From Spirosoma utsteinense (GTDB lineage Bacteria; Bacteroidota; Bacteroidia; Cytophagales; Spirosomataceae), in NCBI RefSeq assembly GCF_014282275.1, contig NZ_VFIA01000030.1, positions 1 to 64,000 of the forward strand: DNA of 64,000 bases. Reading direction: 5' to 3'. The notes beneath the pieces were generated by a model. It ran no database searches. It saw nothing but the letters and a program-made list of their open reading frames with translations, and was not told the origin of the DNA. Positions 55,541-62,942 of this stretch are shown here, piece by piece. Both the position numbers and the translations under genes were made by a program. The first letter of the stretch is position 1. Each line of letters begins with the position of its first letter.

Positions 55541-55692
55541 AGTCGTAGAAGTCGTATTAGTCGTAGAAGTCGTAAGTCGTAGAAGTCGTAAGGGGCTGAC
55601 GCATCAACACTCGTGCGCCAGCCCCTTATGACTTCTACGACTTATGACTTCTACGACTTACGACTTCTACGACTAATACGACTTCTACGACT
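55541..55692. repeat. Large inverted repeat of AGTCGTAGA-type tandem units
   Basis: The left arm (55541-55600) and right arm (about 55619-55692) pair over a 47-bp perfect outer part and an inner TAAGGGGCTG/CAGCCCCTTA part. The right arm carries one extra 16-nt unit. Both arms are tandem copies of AGTCGTAGAAGTCGTA-like units. It fills the space between rsmI and the carbinolamine dehydratase gene. It probably terminates the latter, but its structure is far beyond a normal terminator. Confidence 0.85.
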
Positions 55693-55693
55693 A

Positions 55694-55936
55694 TCACGAC
55701 TTCAACCCAGCTAGTTTATCGATGATCCCTGCCAGGGCGCGGTCTTTTTCTGTTACCACATTGCCCGCGTCATGGGTCGACAGTTTGATGGTAACCTGGT
55801 TGTAGACGTTCGACCACCACGGGTGATGGTCCATTTTTTCGGCTGCCAGCGCCACACGGGTCATAAAGGCGAACGCTTCACTGAAATCAGCAAAGGTAAA
55901 ATCGCGGGTTAGTTGATTATCGAGTTCCTGCCACAT
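55694..55936 (-). CDS. phhB: Pterin-4a-carbinolamine dehydratase
   Basis: A small enzyme of 80 aa (family 75-110 aa) that dehydrates 4a-hydroxytetrahydropterin and so regenerates pterin cofactor for aromatic amino-acid hydroxylases. The family motif [10 protein letters not shown], followed by [17 protein letters not shown], is intact. The N-terminus is slightly short. No hydroxylase gene is adjacent. Its stop lies 2 bp from the end of the large inverted repeat. Confidence 0.93.
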   Translation of the reverse strand: MWQELDNQLTRDFTFADFSEAFAFMTRVALAAEKMDHHPWWSNVYNQVTIKLSTHDAGNVVTEKDRALAGIIDKLAGLKS

Positions 55937-56423
55937 ATGCGTTTAAGGGTTGAGTTTGGAACGTGTTACGCCCCCGGGTCCAGCAAAAGCTTGTTTACAA
56001 AGCACGCGTAAATCAGCCGATAAAACACAAAAGCCCGGTCAACAATCGCTGGCGGGACTTTTGTCAGCATTAACGATCAACGCCTGGAATGCATTCTTAA
56101 AAAGTATCGCTTACGTGCTTATTACCTGATTATCAAAAACGTAGGCAGCCGTTTGCTGACCGCAGACTTGCAGCTCATTCGTTTATCAGGTGTGTGGCCC
56201 TGATAAATTCGCTAGCAGACTCTTTAAAAGGAGTATCCTTGCCTACCTTGTCATTATAAAGCAACCTACCTCTATCTACCCACTGTTTAGTATACGGTCA
56301 GGATAGCGACAACACCTGAAGATTTAAGGACAAGTTTCTTACTAAAGACCCGCTGGAAGGCACCCGGTGGCCTGACCCAGGTCAACGCGTATACGGGTCT
56401 ACTTTTTTTAACCTATCAAGCCT
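55937..56423. other. Gene-free stretch
   Basis: About 490 bp without an ORF of note. A weak bulged hairpin (AAAAG-CCCG with CGGGACTTTT around 56020-56063) is the only structure I see. The sequence before 56424 ends in a T-rich run and may hold the promoter of the small membrane protein. Confidence 0.5.
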
Positions 56424-56684
56424 ATGAGTCTATTAAGCAGTTTAATTGGTGGAATTCTTATTTTGCTCGCTGTTATCACCTACCTGATCATACGCGGGGG
56501 CAAAGGTGGACGGGAAGAGACCCTGTATGACCGCTATCAACGGGCCCTCAGGGCCGGTAGCAAACGAGCGGCCTTGCGGGCGGGTCGCATCTATTACAGT
56601 TGCATCGGCAGGGGTCCTCTCTCAGTAACCAGTAAAGAAGCCATTAAGGAGGATTTACGTAAAATGGATGACGACAAGGTATAG
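56424..56684 (+). CDS. Small single-span membrane protein
   Basis: An 86-aa protein with one hydrophobic helix at about residues 4-24 (LLSSLIGGILILLAVITYLI). A basic cytoplasmic tail follows, with RYQRALRAGSKRAALRAGRI and a C-terminal KEDLRKMDDDKV. The amphipathic, Arg/Ala-rich helix recalls short helical repeats. It lies 85 bp before the TPR protein gene on the same strand. I do not recognise a family. Confidence 0.6.
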   Translation: MSLLSSLIGGILILLAVITYLIIRGGKGGREETLYDRYQRALRAGSKRAALRAGRIYYSCIGRGPLSVTSKEAIKEDLRKMDDDKV

Positions 56685-56769
56685 GGCTACCTGTTTATTG
56701 ATCAGCGGCAACTGCATCAGCCCCTCAACAGGCTATCTGATGCGTCACTAATCCTCACACGATACAGCT

Positions 56770-58467
56770 ATGAAATCTGGTTTACTTATCCTGACACTGT
56801 CTCTGCTCATAACGGCTTTCTGCAGGCTGACCACCGCCTATGATTCCAATCCAGAACCCACCAACTCCATAGCCCTTTGCGGAGCTACGGCTGAAGGTCG
56901 TATCAACCCAATGTCGAACGGTAAATTCATCGTAGCCTTACCGGGTTGGGGTAACTACTCGTATCCGATTTCTACCCGAAACGATAGCGCTCAGTTTTAC
57001 TTCGATCAGGGTCTGGTGATGTATTACAGCTACCATATGAAAGAAGCCATGGCTTCCTTTAAAGAGGTGGCGCGGCTGGATCCTGCCTGCCCGATGGCCT
57101 GGTGGGGCCAGGCGCTGGCCGGAGGTCCCTATTATAATGCGGCTCATACGTACACCGTTTCCGGCGATATGCCTACGGTACTGGCCCGGATGAACGAACT
57201 GGCGAACGTCGCCAGTCCGATAGAAAAAAAGCTGATCCAGGTGATGAATACCCGCTACTCGGCCGATCCGGCTGATACTGGTCGCCCGTCGCTTAATTTA
57301 GCCTATGCTGCGGCTAGCCGACAACTGATGACCGAGTTTGACGACCCGGACTTGACCATGTTATACGTGGATGCCATCATGCTGATCCACGCCTGGGATT
57401 TCTGGACGCCGGAGGGGAAGCCGAAAGCCTGGACGCAGGAGGTTGTATCGCTAACCCAAAACGTACTCACCAACTACCCGAATCATCCGGCTGCCCTCCA
57501 TTATTTAATTCATTTAACGGAAGCATCCAATCAACCGGAAGTGGCATTGGCAAACGCGGAGAGACTAAAAATCCAGCTGCCGGGGGTGGCCCATATGGTG
57601 CATATGGCGAGTCATGCCTACCAGCGTAATGGGCTTTTTGCGCAGGGTGTCAGCGTGAACGATCAGGCAGACGACAATCTGATCAGGTATGATTCATTAG
57701 TGGCTCATCTGGGTCTGGTGAAACATTCACCTCATTATTTTGCCGTGCAAACGTACTGCGCCCTGACCGGTGGCATGTACAAGACCGGTCTACAGGACGC
57801 CCTCCGCTGCCGTCAATCGGTTTCGCCAACCCCTCAGAATCCCTATGACCAGTATCTGTACATGATGCCCTCCCTGACGCTGGTCAGGCTGGGCAAATGG
57901 AAAGAGATCCTGTCCACGGAGAAACCCAATCCTGCCTGGGCCTACGCCAGTGTGCTGGACCATTTTGCCCGGGGCATGGCGCTGGTGGCCACAGGCCAAC
58001 TCGAAGAGGCACAGAAAGAAAGTCAGGAACTTCGCAATCGGATGAATGACCCGATTCTTACCAGGCGACGCATCCCCTTCAATGCGCCACTGCCCGTAGC
58101 CCGGATTGCCGATCATATCCTGGAAGCTAACCTGCTTTTTGCCGACAAAAAGGCTGAGCAGGCCGTGGCCAGCCTCCGGCAGGCGATTGAACTTGAAGAT
58201 CAACTGATCTATACCGAGCCCAGCGACTGGCCCCTACCGGCCAGACAGTATTTAGGGGCTTATTTGCTCAGGATGAATAAAGTACCGGAAGCCGAAGCGG
58301 TCTACCGGCAGGATCTAGCGGAGAATCCGGGTAATGGCTGGTCGTTGATCGGCCTTCACCAGGCGCTTTCGGTGCAGGGGAAAAAAGCTGGGCTCCCCCG
58401 CCTTGAGACTACCTACCGGTCTGCCTTTTCGATGGCGGAACAACTACCCGCTTCTTCTGTATACTGA
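56770..58467 (+). CDS. Exported TPR-repeat protein
   Basis: A 565-aa protein with an N-terminal signal segment (MKSGLLILTLSLLITAFCRL). From residue 65 it shows helical repeats of TPR type. The opening FYFDQGLVMYYSYHMKEAMA, then FKEVARLDPACPMAWWGQAL, is found in a family of uncharacterised large TPR proteins. A conserved-looking HPAALHYLIHLTEAS and HMVHMASHAYQRNG are rich in His and might bind metal; this is speculation. A strong hairpin follows the stop. Confidence 0.82.
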   Translation: MKSGLLILTLSLLITAFCRLTTAYDSNPEPTNSIALCGATAEGRINPMSNGKFIVALPGWGNYSYPISTRNDSAQFYFDQGLVMYYSYHMKEAMASFKEVARLDPACPMAWWGQALAGGPYYNAAHTYTVSGDMPTVLARMNELANVASPIEKKLIQVMNTRYSADPADTGRPSLNLAYAAASRQLMTEFDDPDLTMLYVDAIMLIHAWDFWTPEGKPKAWTQEVVSLTQNVLTNYPNHPAALHYLIHLTEASNQPEVALANAERLKIQLPGVAHMVHMASHAYQRNGLFAQGVSVNDQADDNLIRYDSLVAHLGLVKHSPHYFAVQTYCALTGGMYKTGLQDALRCRQSVSPTPQNPYDQYLYMMPSLTLVRLGKWKEILSTEKPNPAWAYASVLDHFARGMALVATGQLEEAQKESQELRNRMNDPILTRRRIPFNAPLPVARIADHILEANLLFADKKAEQAVASLRQAIELEDQLIYTEPSDWPLPARQYLGAYLLRMNKVPEAEAVYRQDLAENPGNGWSLIGLHQALSVQGKKAGLPRLETTYRSAFSMAEQLPASSVY

Positions 58468-58592
58468 TTGACAGACACTTGCCAAGATCGATCTATGCCT
58501 GAAAGTGCCCGCCTGACTGGCAATAGTCTGAATACTATTGTTGAAACGTATCGCCTTATCATCAGTCAGCCTTTAATGGAAGACGTTTCAAA

Positions 58593-58637
58593 AAAGAAAG
58601 TGCACTACATTGATTAACAACGCAGTGCACTTTCTTT
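58593..58637. terminator. Hairpin between the TPR gene and tRNA-Ser
   Basis: AAAGAAAGTGCACT (58593-58606) and AGTGCACTTTCTTT (58624-58637) form a perfect 14-bp stem with a 17-nt loop, A-rich before and T-rich after. It can end the minus-strand tRNA transcript and the plus-strand TPR gene. Confidence 0.75.
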
Positions 58638-58640
58638 ATG

Positions 58641-58727
58641 CAGAGAGGAAGAGATTCGAACTCTCGATACGGTTGCCCGCATACACACTTTCCAGGCGTG
58701 CTCCTTAAACCACTCGGACACCTCTCT
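58641..58727 (-). tRNA. tRNA-Ser (GGA)
   Basis: An 87-nt gene. The acceptor stem pairs AGAGAGG with CCTCTCT, followed by discriminator G. The anticodon stem CACGC/GTGTG encloses the loop CTGGAAA, giving anticodon GGA. The long variable arm typical of class II tRNAs is present, and the T-loop contains GTTCGAATC. The CCA end is not encoded. Confidence 0.95.
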
Positions 58728-58733
58728 AAAAAC

Positions 58734-58761
58734 GAAGTCAGCGACCAACGGTGCTGACTTC
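58734..58761 (-). terminator. Small hairpin between the two tRNA-Ser genes
   Basis: GAAGTCAGC (58734-58742) and GCTGACTTC (58753-58761) form a perfect 9-bp stem with a 10-nt loop, 3 nt after the upstream tRNA. It is a terminator or a processing signal. Confidence 0.5.
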
Positions 58762-58764
58762 CGG

Positions 58765-58851
58765 CAGAGAGCGAGGGATTCGAACCCCCGGTAGCCTTGC
58801 GACTACTTCTGATTTCGAATCAGACCCATTCGACCACTCTGGCAGCTCTCT
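58765..58851 (-). tRNA. tRNA-Ser (CGA)
   Basis: An 87-nt gene. The acceptor stem pairs AGAGAGC with GCTCTCT, discriminator G. The anticodon stem TCTGA/TCAGA encloses the loop TTCGAAA, giving anticodon CGA. A long variable arm and GTTCGAATC T-loop are present. CCA is not encoded. Together with the neighbouring GGA gene it forms a two-tRNA serine cluster. Confidence 0.95.
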
Positions 58852-58954
58852 GTGTCTTTCGGAGTGCAAAGATGCAGGATTAGACTGGATGACGCAAGAA
58901 CTGTGCAGCAAAAAATTTAATCATCCTGCCCGGTTACAGGCCACGATACCCCAA

Positions 58955-60106
58955 CTACTCGCTCATTTCGCCACTAATTGGCTGGGCCAGAAGGGTCCGC
59001 AGCCGGGCCATAGCTGCCGGACTGCGGTCAGGCTCCTGACCGAGCAGGACCATTAATTTGGTAATGGCAGCCTCGGTAGTGATGTCCGCTCCGTTCACTA
59101 CCCCGATTTTCTGTAGTTGTTTGCTGGTTTGATACCGCCCCTGCGTTACGCGCCCCCCTTCACACTGCGACACATTGATCATCAATACGCCCCGGTCAAT
59201 GGCAGTCTTAAGCGCCTTCAGAAACCAGTCGTCGGTGGGCGCATTACCCGCACCAAAAGTTTCGAGTACCACGCCCCGCAACGCAGGTATGCCCAGAATC
59301 GACTCGACAACGGGCTGGGTAATACCGGGAAACAACTTCAGGATCGTAACGTCGGGGGTAAGATTTGTTCGTATCCGTAAAGGCCGATCGGGTTGATATG
59401 GCCGGATATAAGGTCGGTTATAATCGATGCTGACACCCGCCGTAGCCAGATGCGGGTAGTTTTCCGAGGCAAAGGCGTTGAACTGTACACTCTCCTGCTT
59501 CGTAGACCGGTTGCCGCGCAGCAACAGTGAATTGAAATAAACACATACCTCCGATACAATCGGTTGCCAGGATCTTCTCTGGCCGGCAGCGTCCACTGGG
59601 GCAGCATCCACTGGGGCAGCATCCACTGCGGCAGCAATTTCCAGGGCGGTAATGAAATTAGCCCGGGCGTCGGTTCGGGCGGCACCGATGGGTAACTGGG
59701 CCCCGGTCAGTAGCACCGGCTTGCTCAGTCCGTCCAGCATAAAACTCAGCGCCGAAGCCGTATACGCCATCGTATCGGTCCCATGGAGGATCACGAAACT
59801 GTCATACCGGTCGTAATGGGTCTCGATCAACTGTGCCAGTTCGACCCATACCGCCGGTTTCATATTCGACGAGTCGATGATGGCAGGTAGCGTGAGCAGC
59901 GTAATATCGAAATCGAGTCCACGCAGTTCGGGCAGGCGTTCGGAGACGCGTTCGAAATCGAAGGGAATAAGCTGGTCGGCCAGGGGGTCATAGACCATTC
60001 CGAATGTACCACCCGTGTAGATAACCAGCACTGACCGGCGTATGGATTCTTTCTTTTCCCGATTCGTTTCTGGTAATGAATTCAGGCGTACTGTTGTGTA
60101 AGTCAT
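58955..60106 (-). CDS. ansA: Type I L-asparaginase
   Basis: Cytoplasmic hydrolase of asparagine to aspartate and ammonia. It has 383 aa from ATG 60106 (MTYTTVRLNSLPETN). The first catalytic Thr is in VIYTGGTFGM and the second Thr with Asp in ILHGTDTMAYTASALSFML. VLLTGAQLPIGAARTDARAN is also typical. Members are usually about 340-350 aa; the extra length includes an A-P-V-D-A repeat near residues 165-182 encoded by a 15-bp tandem repeat. An inexact -7 box (CATCTTTG) lies just before the ATG. Confidence 0.92.
   Translation of the reverse strand: MTYTTVRLNSLPETNREKKESIRRSVLVIYTGGTFGMVYDPLADQLIPFDFERVSERLPELRGLDFDITLLTLPAIIDSSNMKPAVWVELAQLIETHYDRYDSFVILHGTDTMAYTASALSFMLDGLSKPVLLTGAQLPIGAARTDARANFITALEIAAAVDAAPVDAAPVDAAGQRRSWQPIVSEVCVYFNSLLLRGNRSTKQESVQFNAFASENYPHLATAGVSIDYNRPYIRPYQPDRPLRIRTNLTPDVTILKLFPGITQPVVESILGIPALRGVVLETFGAGNAPTDDWFLKALKTAIDRGVLMINVSQCEGGRVTQGRYQTSKQLQKIGVVNGADITTEAAITKLMVLLGQEPDRSPAAMARLRTLLAQPISGEMSE
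59586..59636 (+). repeat. 15-bp tandem repeat inside the asparaginase gene
   Basis: About three copies of GCAGCATCCACTGGG-like units in frame, encoding repeated PVDAA on the minus strand. A unit length divisible by three keeps the frame if the copy number changes. Confidence 0.75.
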
Positions 60107-60268
60107 GGCCCAAAGATGCGAATAACCTTCCATTGCGCCCAATCCAGCGGGTTTGTCACCCTACGCTCGCCGTCCTGCCGGGGAGCGGACAAAGGAGCGA
60201 CGAGTGTGTTGGCAGATGCTATTTCTGCCAGCCCGGTCAAACCCGATTCCACCTTATCTTCCTGTTAT

Positions 60269-61078
60269 TCACGACTCCGGCAGGAGGTTGGCATACAGAA
60301 CCGGCAGGAGCGATAACGCGTTGGCCGTCGTATGGCGCGCTACATCATCGACGTGGATCTGGTTGAGATCGGCAACATGCTGGGCTATGATTCGCAGGTA
60401 GGCCGGTTCGTTACGCTTCCCCCGGTAGGGCACCGGTGCCAGGTAAGGCGCATCGGTTTCCAGGACGATATGATCCAGGCCAATATGCGGCAGAACCTTA
60501 TCCAACCCACCGTTTTTAAACGTTGCCACACCCCCGATACCCAGCTTAAAGCCCATGTCGATAGCGCGTCTGGCTTCATCCAGCGTGCCGACGAAACAGT
60601 GAAAAATACCGGTCAGATCTGGTAACGCCAGTTTTTCGATCAGGTCGGCGGCTTCGGCAAACGCGTTCCGATCGTTGCCGGAGCGGGTGTGCATCGATAC
60701 CGGCAGCTTTTGCCCGGCGGCCCACCGCAGCTGCGTCTCAAACGCCATAAACTGCTGATCCACATAGGTCATGTCCCAGTAAAAATCCAGCCCGATCTCG
60801 CCAACTGCCATAAACGCATGACGATTCAGCTGGTCTTCTACCGCAGCCAACTCAGCCTCCACCGTTTCGTTGACATAGGCTGGATGAAGGCCCATCATCG
60901 GCAGGCAGCGGTCAGGGTACTGGTCGGCGAGGGCCATCATCCCCGAAATGGTCTCCCGGGCGCAGTTGGGCATCCAGATCTGGCTGATCTGCTGCGCATT
61001 AGCCCGGTCCAGCATAGCCGCCGTTTCGTCGCCGAACTGAGAATCGTAAATATGAGCGTGGGTGTCGATAAGAAGCAT
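60269..61078 (-). CDS. TatD-family metal-dependent hydrolase
   Basis: A 269-aa TIM-barrel hydrolase. Metal ligands and catalytic residues are visible in DTHAHIYD, VGEIGLDFYW, VSMHTRSG, GIFHCFVGT and VLETDAPYLAPVPYRGKRN. TatD enzymes act as 3'-5' DNA/RNA exonucleases or D-tyrosyl-type deacylases in repair and quality control; the exact substrate is not set by sequence. It is preceded by an AGTCGTA-type repeat and lies 162 bp upstream of the asparaginase gene on the same strand. Confidence 0.93.
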   Translation of the reverse strand: MLLIDTHAHIYDSQFGDETAAMLDRANAQQISQIWMPNCARETISGMMALADQYPDRCLPMMGLHPAYVNETVEAELAAVEDQLNRHAFMAVGEIGLDFYWDMTYVDQQFMAFETQLRWAAGQKLPVSMHTRSGNDRNAFAEAADLIEKLALPDLTGIFHCFVGTLDEARRAIDMGFKLGIGGVATFKNGGLDKVLPHIGLDHIVLETDAPYLAPVPYRGKRNEPAYLRIIAQHVADLNQIHVDDVARHTTANALSLLPVLYANLLPES

Positions 61079-61103
61079 ATGGACTAACTAGTCGTACTGT
61101 CAC

Positions 61104-61187
61104 AAGTCGTAGAAAAAGGAGTCGTAAAGGGAAGGCCCAACATTACCAGGTATCTCCTTACGACCCATATGACTTACGACTTTATGA
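61104..61187. repeat. Second AGTCGTAGA-type inverted repeat
   Basis: The left part (CAAGTCGTAGAAAAAGGAGT) and right part (TCCTTACGACCCATATGACT and TACGACTTTATGACT) are degenerate copies of the same unit seen at 55541-55692, in opposite orientations. It sits between the TatD start and the glycosyltransferase stop. Confidence 0.6.
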
Positions 61188-62192
61188 CTACCTATAGTTC
61201 CTCCCTTTCCAGCTAATCTGGTTCGAGGAAAGGTAATACACTACGGAAATTGGACCGATGATAAGTTGATACAGGTCAAATAACAACGCGTAAGGCAGTA
61301 AGGTGGTTTGCCGAAGCCGCCCCAAACCGAACGAAATAACGAGCGTCTGGATAAATAACTTCAGTACATACAGCCCAACGGCCAGTACCGGAACGAACCA
61401 ACCCAGCAGCAGCAGCAACGGACCGGCCAGATACTGAACATACAGCAGCGTCACCATCCAAGCGGGCAAGGCGGTGGCACCCCGCATCCAGCGTTGGCGC
61501 TGATCGAGGAAATGCCGTAGCGTATCGACAGGTTTGGTTTGGGCCAGCACGTCCTGATTTAGTAGGTTGCGAAAGCCGAAGCCCCGCCCGACAATGGCCT
61601 GAAACAGGGTGTAATCTTCCACTACCGAGAATGGCAGTGATTCGTACCCACCAACGGCCTCATAAGCCTCCCGCGTTACCGCCATGTTATTGCCCATGGC
61701 CGTGAGGGGCACCCCGAAGCTGCTCATCAGATGCGTAAGAGTCAGGTTATAAAGCCAGTCGATGGTTTGGAGTTTGTGGAACAGGCTCGGTCCATCAGGC
61801 AGGGTAACGCCAGAGACAATACCTACCCTATCGCTGAACATCGCACGCATGTCCGTCAGCCAGTCGGGCGACACCTGCGTATCGGCATCCGTAAAGAACA
61901 GGTACTGGCCTTGTGCCTGCCGGGCCAGTTGCGCCAGCACATTGGCTTTACCCCGCAAACCTGACTGACTTTCCGGAATCGTTACCAGCCGTATGTTCGG
62001 TTTATCAGCCAGGTAACCGGCAACGATGGCCGCTGTCCCGTCGGTCGACTGGTCGTTGCCAACCAGTACTTCGAACCGGCTTTCCGGGTAGCGGAGCCGA
62101 GCAATGGCCTGTAAACAGTCGAGTATTGTTGCTTCTTCATTGCGGGCGGCAATCAGAATGCTGATGTCGACCCCTCCCCTAGTATCCGGCAT
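61188..62192 (-). CDS. Family 2 glycosyltransferase, membrane-bound
   Basis: A 334-aa processive-type GT2. The N-terminal catalytic domain has SILIAARNEE, VGNDQSTDGT, the metal-binding DAD in LFFTDADTQVSPDW and the QRQRWMRG motif. Two or three membrane helices follow (from about residue 240, LLYVQYLAGPLLLLLGWFVP). The ATG at 62192 is chosen; it overlaps the end of the deacetylase gene by 14 nt. It probably adds sugars to an exported polysaccharide or lipid; the sugar is unknown. Confidence 0.88.
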   Translation of the reverse strand: MPDTRGGVDISILIAARNEEATILDCLQAIARLRYPESRFEVLVGNDQSTDGTAAIVAGYLADKPNIRLVTIPESQSGLRGKANVLAQLARQAQGQYLFFTDADTQVSPDWLTDMRAMFSDRVGIVSGVTLPDGPSLFHKLQTIDWLYNLTLTHLMSSFGVPLTAMGNNMAVTREAYEAVGGYESLPFSVVEDYTLFQAIVGRGFGFRNLLNQDVLAQTKPVDTLRHFLDQRQRWMRGATALPAWMVTLLYVQYLAGPLLLLLGWFVPVLAVGLYVLKLFIQTLVISFGLGRLRQTTLLPYALLFDLYQLIIGPISVVYYLSSNQISWKGRNYR

Positions 62193-62826
62193 AAACGGGT
62201 TGCGGAACGGCCCGGAACGAATAGCCACGCTCGGCGAAGTAAGCCAGCATCCGGGGCAGTACGTACCGCATCGTTGGCCAGGCTTTCAGACTATCGTGAA
62301 AAACCACGATCGAGCCGGGCTCCGTATACTGTATCGTTTTACGAAGGCATACATCGGCAGGTAATTTTCGGTCAAAGTCGCCCGTCAGCACGTCCCACAT
62401 CACGATCGAATAATTTTCAATGACCTGGGCGGCCTGCGTTTTCCGGATCCGTCCGTAAGGCGGGCGAAACAGGGCCGTTTCTACGCCTAGCTCCTGTTGG
62501 CATTTTTGGATATTTTCCAGATAAGCCGCATCCTCTGTCTTCCAGCCATTAAGGTGGTTATAGGTATGATTGCCGACCATATGACCGGCTTCAAGTACCT
62601 GAAACAAAACATCCTTATGCTTGCGAACATTGTCGCCGATGCAGAAAAATGTGGCCTGGGCAGCATACTTATCCAGTTGCTCCAGTACGAACGAGGTAAC
62701 ATCGGGAATAGGGCCGTCATCGAAGGTCAGGTAAATCGTCGGCGTTGCGGCATCGTCGATTTTCCACCAGAATTCGGGGTAGATGGTCCGGATGAGGAAG
62801 TTTGACTTATGGAGAAAGAAAGACAA
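62179..62826 (-). CDS. Polysaccharide deacetylase (NodB homology, CE4)
   Basis: A 215-aa CE4 enzyme removing N-acetyl groups from amino-sugar polymers. NodB motifs are in order: LTFDDGPIPDV (metal Asp pair), NHTYNHLNGW (metal His), FRPPYGR, MWDVLTGDFD and IVVFHDSLKA. There is no signal peptide; the N-terminus has one short hydrophobic stretch. Flanked by two GT2 genes and overlapping one, it belongs to an envelope or extracellular glycan pathway. Confidence 0.92.
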   Translation of the reverse strand: MSFFLHKSNFLIRTIYPEFWWKIDDAATPTIYLTFDDGPIPDVTSFVLEQLDKYAAQATFFCIGDNVRKHKDVLFQVLEAGHMVGNHTYNHLNGWKTEDAAYLENIQKCQQELGVETALFRPPYGRIRKTQAAQVIENYSIVMWDVLTGDFDRKLPADVCLRKTIQYTEPGSIVVFHDSLKAWPTMRYVLPRMLAYFAERGYSFRAVPQPVYAGY

Positions 62827-62942
62827 AACGTTTATGGTTTGAGGTTAACGGGTTGATCCGGCAATCGGCTGGCATTTCCGGACGCATGACTAGCTCAGGT
62901 ATGGGCAACGACACGACACCCACGATCATACCCTGCATCCGT

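Noticed and set aside
55541-55692. Interpreting the tandem AGTCGTAGA units as a CRISPR array
   Set aside because: Units are 8-16 nt with no unique spacers, are mirrored into an inverted repeat, and no cas gene is present.
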